A DNA stretch of 42,877 bases. It comes from Candidatus Hydrogenedentes bacterium UBA2224 (GTDB taxonomy: Bacteria > Hydrogenedentota > Hydrogenedentia > Hydrogenedentales > SLHB01). Of the stretch, positions 1-7,384 are shown piece after piece; the stretch's first letter is position 1; each line of letters starts with the position of its first letter. A program made the position numbers and the translations under genes. The stretch is from NCBI GenBank assembly GCA_002348185.1, contig DDYW01000156.1, positions 29,717 through 72,593 on the forward strand, given 5' to 3'. A model generated the notes under the pieces. The model saw only the letters and a list, made by a program, of their open reading frames with translations, was not told where the DNA came from and did no database searches.

Positions 1-30
1 CCCGTTCTCCGTCCTCTCCTCCGGGTCATC

Positions 31-60
31 TCCGGTGTGGGACCGCCGCCCTTGCCGGTC
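31..60. repeat. Dispersed hairpin repeat, copy A
   Basis: This 30-bp stretch is nearly identical to 4351-4382: it differs by a 2-nt gap and two substitutions. The core at 41-60 can pair as GACCG/CGGTC around a GC-rich centre, less perfectly than copy B. It lies about 75 nt beyond the stop codon of the minus-strand gene that ends at 135. A role as a 3'-UTR or terminator-like element is inferred from that position only. Confidence 0.55.
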
Positions 61-134
61 ATTTCCGATGTCATCATCTGTGGGTGAGCCTGTCGGCTCG
101 TGGCTGGCTTTCCCGAGGGCTTTCGCGCCATCCT

Positions 135-842
135 TCAGGCCCTCACATCTTCGCGCCAGTTGAGGTCGCCGGGCAACTGAATCAGGCCGGCACGGTGCTG
201 CTCTTCGATGGACTTGTTGCTGAACCGGGACCGGTTCACGTAATACCACTTCAGACCTCGCAGGGGCCACAGAGGGATGCTCCGGACATAAGTAAGCTGC
301 TCCACCAGAGCGCCGGTGAAGGCCTCTTCAAAGTTCTTTGTCACCGGCCGGGGGGCGATCCGCCCCGCGTTCTGCATATACGCCAGCGACTCCTGGTGCC
401 GGCGCAACATGGTGTCAAAATCAGTATTTTCGAACGCCTCGTTATACCGACCGGGACGATGGGGCAACATCAGCCCGTCCCGCGTACTGGTCGTGGTCAG
501 CGTGCGGTCCGGCGCGAGGTAGGTTATAAGATCATAGGCGTACTTGTTGCGCACTCCGTACATGCAGAAGAAGTTGGGCGACTCCGCCAGTTGCCATGCC
601 GCGATGAACACTAAATTCGGCAGGTTCATCGCATAGCTTCCGAGGTAACGAAACCCCCGGCTCTGAGCCCACTGGCCGGTCTGGGCCGCCACCTGATAAT
701 CGTCGGGGAACTCTTGCGGCGACGCAGGCCGAAACGTCTTCTCCGCACCGACCATCCCTCTCATGGAAACATACAACATTACCGGAACCGCGATTAGTGG
801 CAAACCGATGATCAACGCGCCCATTATGGCAATAGCCCCCAT
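135..842 (-). CDS. Membrane-anchored protein of unknown function
   Basis: This encodes 235 residues. The ATG at 842 is chosen because a GGGAGG ribosome-binding site lies about 8 nt upstream, and the residues immediately after it form one hydrophobic segment (about residues 3-26) that looks like an N-terminal membrane anchor. An in-frame extension further upstream runs into repeat-like intergenic DNA and looks non-coding. The rest is soluble, mixed alpha/beta in composition and rich in Arg, Tyr and Asn, with no motif I recognise. No cysteine clusters or catalytic signatures are visible. It stands alone: the nearest gene upstream on the same strand ends at 1515, 672 nt away. I do not recognise the family. 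Confidence 0.7.
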   Translation of the reverse strand: MGAIAIMGALIIGLPLIAVPVMLYVSMRGMVGAEKTFRPASPQEFPDDYQVAAQTGQWAQSRGFRYLGSYAMNLPNLVFIAAWQLAESPNFFCMYGVRNKYAYDLITYLAPDRTLTTTSTRDGLMLPHRPGRYNEAFENTDFDTMLRRHQESLAYMQNAGRIAPRPVTKNFEEAFTGALVEQLTYVRSIPLWPLRGLKWYYVNRSRFSNKSIEEQHRAGLIQLPGDLNWREDVRA

Positions 843-1021
843 CGTGCCGTCCTCCCTTTGCTGCCAGCCCGGGTCACGCGATTCGAGCGAAGCGCCGCCG
901 CACACAACAAGAATACCGCGGCGGCTATCCGTGAATTCAAGATTGTATTTCACACCAAGACACAAAGCCATAGAGATTTTCGTGTTGCCGAACTTTGTCC
1001 GGAATGCATTTCGCCTGTAGC

Positions 1022-1038
1022 GCAGGCGTCTGGCCTGC
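1022..1038. repeat. Short inverted repeat (6-bp arms, 5-nt loop)
   Basis: GCAGGC at 1022-1027 and GCCTGC at 1033-1038 are perfect complements around a 5-nt loop. It sits in the repeat-rich spacer just before the 9-bp tandem array. A T-rich run (TTGTTTTTTTG) starts 5 nt after the second arm, so a plus-strand intrinsic-terminator-like structure is possible. No plus-strand gene precedes it. Confidence 0.45.
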
Positions 1039-1053
1039 ATTCTTGTTTTTTTG

Positions 1054-1087
1054 TGGACGCAGTGGACGCAGTGGACGCGGTGGACGG
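1054..1087. repeat. 9-bp tandem array, unit TGGACGCAG
   Basis: Units run 1054-1062, 1063-1071, 1072-1080 (one substitution) and a partial unit 1081-1087. The period of nine keeps all frames open. It is outside any credible gene. A second array with a different 9-bp unit occurs in the next large intergenic region (4013-4045). Confidence 0.85.
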
Positions 1088-1230
1088 CTCTGTCCGCGCG
1101 ACTTTGCTGTAGTCAACGCCGCGGATGCAGCCTGTGTCTCCGAAATCGTCCGCGTATCCTGCCCGACACCGCTGGTGTCGAATGTGAGTCGCCGGAAGGT
1201 CAGCCCGGAGAACAAGTGCGCGTCCCGATT

Positions 1231-1370
1231 CAGTCCTGCCAAGGACTAAAGAGAACGGGTTCAGCACCGCGTGCGAATTGAGTCCCGTCAGGGACGAAAG
1301 ATAGTAGCCCCGGGTTTCAACCCGGGGTTCTCGCAACTCCAAGGGAACCAAGTCCCGTAGGGACGGCAGA
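1231..1370. repeat. Three related palindromes with an AGTCC core
   Basis: AGTCCT-GCCA-AGGACT (starts about 1232), GTCCC-GTCA-GGGAC (about 1282) and GTCCC-GTA-GGGAC (about 1352) are three versions of one small palindrome. Each is followed by a purine-rich AAAGA or GCAGA tail. The first two starts are about 50 nt apart, the last two about 70 nt. A longer perfect palindrome (1308-1327) lies between the second and third. As RNA each would form a small hairpin with a 3-4 nt loop. They look like copies of a dispersed repeat family. Confidence 0.6.
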
Positions 1371-1514
1371 GTGGAAGACGCCGTCCGATATCGGTTGGGC
1401 GGCCGCCGGGGACGGCTGAGAAGGGCCGCGGGTGACACCCGCGGCTCGGGCGCTCTCCCCATACCGGTCCCCTTCGCGAGTCACGCCGCTGTGGTCAAGA
1501 TGCGCCCATGCCGG

Positions 1515-3947
1515 TCAGGGCGCTGTGTCCGGGAAGTCCGCGACGGGTTCGGGGCTGAGAGAGACCCAATCGTCGTCGGCCAACGAGTCGAGCTCGGATA
1601 GTTCTTCCTGCGTACCAACCAGGATCCTTTCACCGACGGGCTGAAAGTCGAGGCCAAACTGGCGCAGCAGGGCATCGAGGGCCGCCTGCATGGGCACATC
1701 GCGCAGATTGCAGTACGAGACCATCCAGTTGGCAGCAGGCAGGATTGCCAGTTGCGGCGGCTCTGCCTCGGGCCGGCGAATCTCGACGTATCTCGAGCCC
1801 ATGGCGATGTCTGCCTTGGCGGAACCGGCCAGGAATTGGAGGATGTGCACGAGTTCTTCGCCTTCGAATTCAATGCTGAGATCATCGGCAAGGGACTTGC
1901 CCAATGCGGACGTGATTTCCGACTCGGGCGCTGCCCGGTCATTGTCCTGAGCGAGCAATTCCGGGCTGCTCACGAAGAGGTAGTCCCCCTCGTTTTCATA
2001 AGTGAGGTTCAGGGGCGTCAGCAGAGCTTCAAGGGCGTGGCGCAGTTCCACGTCGCGCAAGCTGATTCGGTCGACCAATCCGTCGGAGACGTAATCCTTG
2101 CCCCTCAAATGCCGCAGCCACTGTTGGAGAATCTGAGGGTCAGTGGCAACCAAAGCCGAAGGCTGCGGTGGAGGTGACTGCGGGAAACCGGGGGCGTCGG
2201 TCTTCTGCTCTTCAACGCGGAACTGAAAGTTATGCCGCTGTGGTTCGGAGAAGAGTCCCACAGTTCCCCAACGCGGGTTTATTGTATGCAACAGGTACTC
2301 TTCCATGCGCTCGCCTTCTTCGTACCAGTGAGGCTCTGTAGCTCCAAACCGGAGCAGGGCGCGGCGAACTCCGTCGGGCGTCTCTCTGATCTCCAACAGT
2401 TGCGCCACCGGCTGGCTGACTGGTCTTTCATCGGGCGGCGTAACCACGCTGTGGTCGACAACGATGTTCACCTGAGCGTATTCGGCGACGAATTCCAGGA
2501 TACGGTCAACGTGCTCGTACCTGAACTCGATCGAGACGTTTTCGGAAAGAGCCTGGTTCACCCTGGTGAGGTCATCATCGTCGGTATCCTCCGCAGAATC
2601 CGTATACGCGTGGGGAGTCGTGACGAATATCCCGAAGGGCTTCACCTCATAGACCAGTCCCAGGGGGTAGAGAAGATGCTCCAAAGCTGCCGACAAGGGA
2701 GCTTCCGTCAGCTTGATGCTTTCGACGAGACCATCCGTGACGTAGGCCGGAACGCATTTCGGATAGCGCTCCCAGACGAGTGCTCGATAGTCCTGCGCGG
2801 CCATGTCCGCCTGAGGAGGCACGGCACGGCTATCGAGCACGATGCTGACGCCAAGGTACTCTGAGACGAACGCGAGAATGCGCGTAATGGGCTCGTCTTC
2901 GAATTCAATACTGACAGGTTTCCCCAGCGCCTGGGCTGCCTTCACGGTTTCAGGAGGCTCGGCGCTGCGCTCCCATCTCCAATGGACGAGAGCTTCGGAC
3001 GCCGAGATCGCCTTGATCGGCTCGGGAAGGTCTTCAGACCCGTTGCCGTCAGCATGTGCAAGGATGGCCGTCCGGGGGGAAGGACTGGGGCCGGACTCGG
3101 ACGGGCCGGACAAGTCTGGCGCGCCGGACTGGTCGGAGATCTCAGATGAAGAGGGTGTGTCGGTCTGGGCCGCAGGCCGGTCGTGGCTGGTGTAATAAAC
3201 GTAGCCACCGATGGTGAATGCGGCCAGGGTGGCGACGACAGCCGACCAACCCAGACCGGCCACGGCACCCGATACCCCAGTCGCCGCGGCGGTCGTGCCG
3301 GGGAGCAGACTTGCCTTCGCCAACCATGCGGCCTTGCCAAAGGGAATGGCCGCCAGCACGGTCTTCTCGAGTCCGGGGCGGGGCTTTTCCTCGCCGAACG
3401 CCTCTTCGATGGCGCCGGCCATCTGGTCGCGCAGCTTCTCGCGGCCCAACTGGAGGCGCTTTTTCATGGCGCTTTCGGTGATATCGAGGAATTGGGCCGA
3501 TTCCGAGACCGAATGCCCTCCGATGTAGAAGAGATACAGCGCTTCGCGATACTTGTCGGGCAAGGCGTCCAGGTTCTGGCGCACGAAAACGCGCATCTCT
3601 TCGCGTTGCGCGGACTCCGACGGTGTTGTCCTGACCGGCGCTTCGACGGAGCCTTCTCTAAGGTCGGTGATGGCGTCCTTTTCGCGGGTGCGTTTGCGCA
3701 ACCATTCGAGACAGCGCGTGCGCGCGACCTGGCCCAGCCATGCGCCAAAGGCGTTCGGTTCGCGTATCGTGTTCAGCCGCAAGTAGCTGTGAATGAAGCT
3801 CTCCTGCACGAGATCTTCGCAGTCGGAAGGATTGTGGCTATAGCTCGCGCACAATGCCCAGACTCTGCGCGCGTAGCGGTTGACGATTTCCGCATAGCGC
3901 TTTTCATCACCGGCGAGGATCTTCCGTACCAGTTCGGCATCGTTCAT
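1515..3947 (-). CDS. ECF-type sigma factor fused to a membrane span and three STN/secretin-N-like repeats
   Basis: This encodes 810 residues; the ATG at 3947 has a strong GAGGAGG site upstream. Residues 1-90 match sigma-70 region 2 (conserved DLVQESF block near 45-51). Residues 120-176 match region 4 with its helix-turn-helix (PDKYREALYLFYIGGHS...). A hydrophobic span at about 230-253 is followed by a Ser/Pro/Asp-rich linker to about 340. Three repeats of the short secretin/TonB N-terminal (STN) type follow: about 345-445, 470-660 (with an insert of about 90 residues) and 689-780. Each starts with a SIEF block and has an 'ILxFVxEYxxVxIVxD'-like helix-strand. The layout puts the sigma domains in the cytoplasm and the repeats outside. 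ECF factors with long C-terminal extensions are known in Planctomycetes-type bacteria. In Fec-type signalling, STN-like domains belong to the receptor and anti-sigma partner, and no separate anti-sigma gene is adjacent here. Direct sensing by the repeats is inference. Confidence 0.85.
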   Translation of the reverse strand: MNDAELVRKILAGDEKRYAEIVNRYARRVWALCASYSHNPSDCEDLVQESFIHSYLRLNTIREPNAFGAWLGQVARTRCLEWLRKRTREKDAITDLREGSVEAPVRTTPSESAQREEMRVFVRQNLDALPDKYREALYLFYIGGHSVSESAQFLDITESAMKKRLQLGREKLRDQMAGAIEEAFGEEKPRPGLEKTVLAAIPFGKAAWLAKASLLPGTTAAATGVSGAVAGLGWSAVVATLAAFTIGGYVYYTSHDRPAAQTDTPSSSEISDQSGAPDLSGPSESGPSPSPRTAILAHADGNGSEDLPEPIKAISASEALVHWRWERSAEPPETVKAAQALGKPVSIEFEDEPITRILAFVSEYLGVSIVLDSRAVPPQADMAAQDYRALVWERYPKCVPAYVTDGLVESIKLTEAPLSAALEHLLYPLGLVYEVKPFGIFVTTPHAYTDSAEDTDDDDLTRVNQALSENVSIEFRYEHVDRILEFVAEYAQVNIVVDHSVVTPPDERPVSQPVAQLLEIRETPDGVRRALLRFGATEPHWYEEGERMEEYLLHTINPRWGTVGLFSEPQRHNFQFRVEEQKTDAPGFPQSPPPQPSALVATDPQILQQWLRHLRGKDYVSDGLVDRISLRDVELRHALEALLTPLNLTYENEGDYLFVSSPELLAQDNDRAAPESEITSALGKSLADDLSIEFEGEELVHILQFLAGSAKADIAMGSRYVEIRRPEAEPPQLAILPAANWMVSYCNLRDVPMQAALDALLRQFGLDFQPVGERILVGTQEELSELDSLADDDWVSLSPEPVADFPDTAP

Positions 3948-4012
3948 GACAGGCCTCCTCAGGTTTCTATCATACAAGATGCCGGAGGCGGGGGGGGGGT
4001 GAAATGGGCGCG

Positions 4013-4045
4013 GGGAAGTATGGGAAGTATGGGAAGTATGGGAAG
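4013..4045. repeat. 9-bp tandem array, unit GGGAAGTAT
   Basis: Units are 4013-4021, 4022-4030, 4031-4039 and a partial GGGAAG at 4040-4045, with no mismatch. The same period but a different unit is seen at 1054-1087, so period-nine arrays recur in the intergenic DNA of this genome. No gene is associated. Confidence 0.9.
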
Positions 4046-4131
4046 ACCTCTGGGACGGCGAAACATGAGCCGTTTGGCTCAACCGAAGGTGATGAAAGGC
4101 GGGAATCCACCCCCGGTTCGGCTTACGCCCC

Positions 4132-4294
4132 CCCCCGCCGACGGGGAGGGAACGTCTTACAGGTCGGGCGATACGTTGGCGGCGTTCCCTGTCCCCTGCT
4201 GGCGGGGGTGGCCGCCGATAGGCGGCCGGGGGTGGAGCACTGAGCACCATGCCATCCGCGCGAGAATACATGAGCAGTCGCCCGTCGGCGGGGG
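4132..4294. repeat. Element bounded by 14-bp inverted repeats with an internal hairpin (possible MITE)
   Basis: CCCCCGCCGACGGG at 4132-4145 is the exact reverse complement of 4281-4294. Inside lies a perfect hairpin GGCCGCC-GATA-GGCGGCC at 4210-4227. At about 163 bp with terminal inverted repeats and no coding capacity it resembles a miniature inverted-repeat element. I see no clear target-site duplication, and the high GC content makes a chance match less unlikely. Confidence 0.35.
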
Positions 4295-4350
4295 ACAGAA
4301 GACGCGGTGGGAATCGAGGATCTGGTGAAAGAGGAACACCTGGCTCGGAC

Positions 4351-4382
4351 TCCGGTGTGTGGGACCGGCGCCCTCGCCGGTC
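4351..4382. repeat. Dispersed hairpin repeat, copy B
   Basis: This matches 31-60 apart from a 2-nt gap and two substitutions. The core is a perfect 8-bp stem, GACCGGCG (4363-4370) and CGCCGGTC (4375-4382), closing a CCCT loop. It lies 70 nt beyond the stop codon of the heparinase-like gene on the minus strand, almost the same spacing as copy A behind its gene. That fits a 3'-UTR, transcription-end or REP-like element. There is no long T tract for a classical intrinsic terminator. Confidence 0.6.
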
Positions 4383-4451
4383 GGTCTTCCTTTCACCGTC
4401 TACCGTTGAGGCGAAGGCCCGTGATTCGCTGTCCCGGAGCCACTCGAGGGA

Positions 4452-7211
4452 CTACCGGTTGTCTATCTCGTGGAATTCGGCAATGCCTTCGAGGTTAAGG
4501 AGGTGGTCGCCGGATTCAAGGGAGGAACCGCCGCAGAGAGCGGTGTAGACGACCTGGCCGCCGGGATTGAGACGAACAAGCGCGATCTCACCGTCAGTGC
4601 GGGTTTCGGGATTGGCTTTCGCAGCCACGCGCGTTGCCGACGTGTCATGGCGGTCGCGCACCATGAGGATATCGCGGCGTCCGTCGGCGAGTTCAATTTC
4701 AATGGCAGCGTGTGTGTCGCCGAGAGCCAGCCCTTCGGGCGTCTGCATCGGATGCCGGCGGATGGCCGTGATGAACCGGTTGCCCTCGTAGGGTTCCAGG
4801 ACGCCCACAAAGGTGGATTCCAGCGGGGGAGCATCCTGGGCATTCTGCCTTCTGACCAGGACTCGGGGGATCCAGATCTCCTCGGTCGAGTTATACAAGC
4901 TGGCGACGGCCCAGCCCTCCGCGAAGCCGGCCGAGGCTTCCCGCGTGAAACCGGTGTACCGCAGATGAATGTCGTGTTCGCCTTCGAGCAGTTTGAGCCG
5001 GTCTTCTGTGGTCCAATCCGCGGACCAGCCGGACGGGGCCGCCGGATCCATCTGAAAATTGCGCATCTGGGCGCCGTGGCCGTAGTCCTCCGCAGGCCTC
5101 AGGGTCAATCCCGACAGGTCGACCCCGCCAAAGTGGCTGTGAAGAAACATCGTGTGATCATGGCCGCCCTTTACATGAAAGACGTCGAGCACGTAGAAAT
5201 CTTCCGGCGAGACGTCAACCAGGATGGCGGTGCGCTCAAACCGTTCGCCGCCAATCATGCCGGGGGCGGACATGCGCATGGCGTGAAATGCGGCGCCCTC
5301 CGCCCACAGGGTGGTCTCGCCCGCCTGGCCAAACACGGAGTTGGCGCCGTCGACCACTACCGTGTTGTGAGCGGCGCTCATGGTGTACCAGCGGGCCCGG
5401 GGCGATTCCCATCCGCCGAACTGGACCGGGGGGTACCCCAGCTCCGGAAGCAGATCGAGTCCTTTGGCGAAAAGCCCCAGATTCATGCCGTCGGTGTGTC
5501 CGTGGCCGCCCCCCGAGTCGTAATCGAGCCAGAGCACGCGGCGGTGCTCGCCTTCCCCGGAGCGCATCAGAGCAAGGCGCCACTGCTCGAGGTTGACGCT
5601 TCCCAGGACGAGGTCCGGGCCGTGCTCGCGTATCACGGCCTCGATGTCGTTTACCACGGGGCTAGGATCGTCAATGTAGAAGTCGAAGGGGAGGTTGGCG
5701 AGGTCGTTGCTGTTTTCCCGAAAGGCAATCTGCGCGTATACGGGGTCGCCGGTCTCCTTGTGGTACTGCCAGCAGAGCGTGAACATCGACGGTGGAATGA
5801 GCGTCCAGCCCGAGTTGCCCGAACCGTTGGCGTAGCGTGTAAAATTCAGACCCACGTACCGATCCACTGCATGGCAGTACGCGCCCGTGTCTCCGCTCTG
5901 GGGATAATAGAGCCCCAGGCACAGGGTGTCCGCGAAGAACCGGAAGGTCTTCCGGAGGTTCGGATGACGTTCCAGCAGCGTGTGCAGAAACGCCGGATCA
6001 GATTTCGAGAATTCGCCGATGAAGCAGCCCAGAGCGGAGATGGTGAAACACGAGTAGCCCGCCAGGCCTTTCTCGCCCGTCACGCCGTCGACCGCAGTGG
6101 CTTGCTGCAACATGGGATCGACGATTTCCCAGAACGCCTGCTCATGTTCGGGCATGCCGAGTACCGCGTGAATGATGGCCAGCGCAATTTCAGTGCGGGG
6201 GTAATTGGTCGTGATCTTCGAGCGGCTGGCGATGGCGTCGCGCAGAATCCGGGTCTCGATGTTGCGCTGAATGTCGGCGAAACTGGCCTTCGGGTTTTCC
6301 AGCGCGTACTGTTCCGCCTTCTTCGAAAGAAATGCCACCAGTTCGGGATCGTCCTGGATGGCCTCAAAGATCATGTCGTAGGCCATGACGATCTCGCGCG
6401 TCTCTTCGCAGGCGTCGTGCCAGGTCGACACGTAGCCGCGGTCGGCTTTCCGCTCATACACAAACCCCTGCTCGCCGAAGTCGAAGGGGGGATAGAGGTC
6501 CGCCACGCGGTCCATGAGAATCGCGGCCTTGCGGGCACAGGCCGGATCGCCGGTCATGAGGTGCGCGGCCGCCAGCGTGCGGATGCCCTCCACGACCCCC
6601 TGCTTCCACTGGCCATACACCAGATACGCGGCGATAAAGCGCCAGCGGTTGTCGCCTTCGACGTAGCCGGTCCCGTCGTCCACCCCGAAAAGGTGCAGCG
6701 GATCGTTTACATCCGGGTGCTCGGTGTTGAAGAGAAGCGACCGGTCGGCCTTGCCGGGGTCAAACACGCCGTGTTCGTCCAGCCCCGAGGCGTAGAACGC
6801 CCCGAAGTCATTTTTGGGGAAGAACTCACTGCAATGCGGACACCGGACCTTCCACGGATGCGCGAGGGCGGCCATCTTCCAGTTGTACATCGGCACGTTC
6901 GCCTTGCATGCCGGACAGTGGCCGTTGGACCAGACCATCCAGGAACGGGGGAGCGTCGCTCCGAACATCAGTCCCCACAATTCATCCTCGGGCATGGTCA
7001 GCCAGGGTTGGGCGCTCGCGACAATGCTGTCGCGCGCGGCCCGGGCCCAGTCAAAACGTTCGACGTTCCGGCGCACCGCCGCGACGATTTCAGGGCCGTA
7101 GAGGGTGCTTCTGGTTTTTTGAAGGTCTTGTCCGGGGGCGGCGCTGCTCAGGAGCATTCCGCTCACCAGTATCGCCGCCGCCGTCGGAAAGAAATGCACG
7201 CATCTGAGCAT
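4452..7211 (-). CDS. Secreted heparinase II/III-like polysaccharide lyase
   Basis: This encodes 919 residues starting with a signal peptide (hydrophobic core about residues 9-25). The ATG at 7211 has a G-rich ribosome-binding site upstream. Two CxxC pairs (Cys99/102 and Cys124/127) form a probable zinc knuckle before an alpha/alpha-barrel-like helical domain. The heparinase II/III core follows, with GHGHTDG near residue 567, a Tyr-rich stretch and AHNTVVVDG, which carry the expected catalytic His/Tyr surroundings. A C-terminal beta-sandwich is expected from about 620 on. The family cleaves uronate-containing polysaccharides by beta-elimination in the periplasm or outside the cell. The substrate cannot be read from sequence. 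It is unlinked to transporters and divergent from the glycosyltransferase at 7385. Confidence 0.85.
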   Translation of the reverse strand: MLRCVHFFPTAAAILVSGMLLSSAAPGQDLQKTRSTLYGPEIVAAVRRNVERFDWARAARDSIVASAQPWLTMPEDELWGLMFGATLPRSWMVWSNGHCPACKANVPMYNWKMAALAHPWKVRCPHCSEFFPKNDFGAFYASGLDEHGVFDPGKADRSLLFNTEHPDVNDPLHLFGVDDGTGYVEGDNRWRFIAAYLVYGQWKQGVVEGIRTLAAAHLMTGDPACARKAAILMDRVADLYPPFDFGEQGFVYERKADRGYVSTWHDACEETREIVMAYDMIFEAIQDDPELVAFLSKKAEQYALENPKASFADIQRNIETRILRDAIASRSKITTNYPRTEIALAIIHAVLGMPEHEQAFWEIVDPMLQQATAVDGVTGEKGLAGYSCFTISALGCFIGEFSKSDPAFLHTLLERHPNLRKTFRFFADTLCLGLYYPQSGDTGAYCHAVDRYVGLNFTRYANGSGNSGWTLIPPSMFTLCWQYHKETGDPVYAQIAFRENSNDLANLPFDFYIDDPSPVVNDIEAVIREHGPDLVLGSVNLEQWRLALMRSGEGEHRRVLWLDYDSGGGHGHTDGMNLGLFAKGLDLLPELGYPPVQFGGWESPRARWYTMSAAHNTVVVDGANSVFGQAGETTLWAEGAAFHAMRMSAPGMIGGERFERTAILVDVSPEDFYVLDVFHVKGGHDHTMFLHSHFGGVDLSGLTLRPAEDYGHGAQMRNFQMDPAAPSGWSADWTTEDRLKLLEGEHDIHLRYTGFTREASAGFAEGWAVASLYNSTEEIWIPRVLVRRQNAQDAPPLESTFVGVLEPYEGNRFITAIRRHPMQTPEGLALGDTHAAIEIELADGRRDILMVRDRHDTSATRVAAKANPETRTDGEIALVRLNPGGQVVYTALCGGSSLESGDHLLNLEGIAEFHEIDNR

Positions 7212-7332
7212 CGAAAGCCCCCCAATGGGTCAGGATCCATGGCCAACGGAGCACGGATATGGTGACTGCAATTTCGCCATCATACCATAGGACTACCGCT
7301 TGGGATGGCGGCCCGGATGGCTTCGCGCCGCA

Positions 7333-7361
7333 TTGACAGCTCCCGGCGCCCTTGGCATAGT
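7333..7361 (+). promoter_or_regulatory. Probable sigma-70-type promoter for the GT2 gene at 7385
   Basis: A perfect TTGACA at 7333-7338 is separated by 17 nt from CATAGT at 7356-7361, which matches four of six -10 positions. Transcription would start near 7368, leaving a very short leader. Confidence 0.55.
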
Positions 7362-7384
7362 ACCGCCCGGCAACGTGCTGAACT

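Larger units (their letters stand above)
843..1514. other. Repeat-rich intergenic region, no gene
   Basis: I see no convincing gene in these 672 bases. From low to high coordinate they hold an AT-richer stretch around 951-985, an inverted repeat GCAGGC-N5-GCCTGC at 1022-1038, a 9-bp tandem array at 1054-1087, an inverted repeat CGACACC-GCT-GGTGTCG at 1164-1180, and three related palindromes between 1231 and 1370. A further palindrome CCCCGGGTT-TC-AACCCGGGG lies at 1308-1327. The density of palindromes resembles clusters of genome-dispersed short repeats. Whether these are transcribed or mobile cannot be told from one copy. Confidence 0.6.
3948..4451. other. Repeat-rich intergenic region, no gene
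   Basis: These 504 bases between the heparinase-like and sigma-factor genes hold a run of ten G at 3990-3999, a 9-bp tandem array at 4013-4045, a 14-bp inverted repeat bounding 4132-4294 with a perfect hairpin inside it, and copy B of the hairpin repeat at 4351-4382. The only part tied to a gene is the ribosome-binding site next to 3947. No coding signal is convincing: the open frames here are low-complexity Gly/Pro/Arg. Confidence 0.6.

Noticed and set aside
1051..1370. CRISPR-like array
   Set aside because: Units are too short or irregularly spaced, there are no spacers of constant length, and no cas genes are nearby.
4470..7265. A 931-codon open frame on the plus strand opposite the heparinase-like gene
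   Set aside because: Long antisense frames are expected in GC-rich genes. It has no domain or motif, and the minus-strand protein has a signal peptide, zinc pairs and catalytic blocks.
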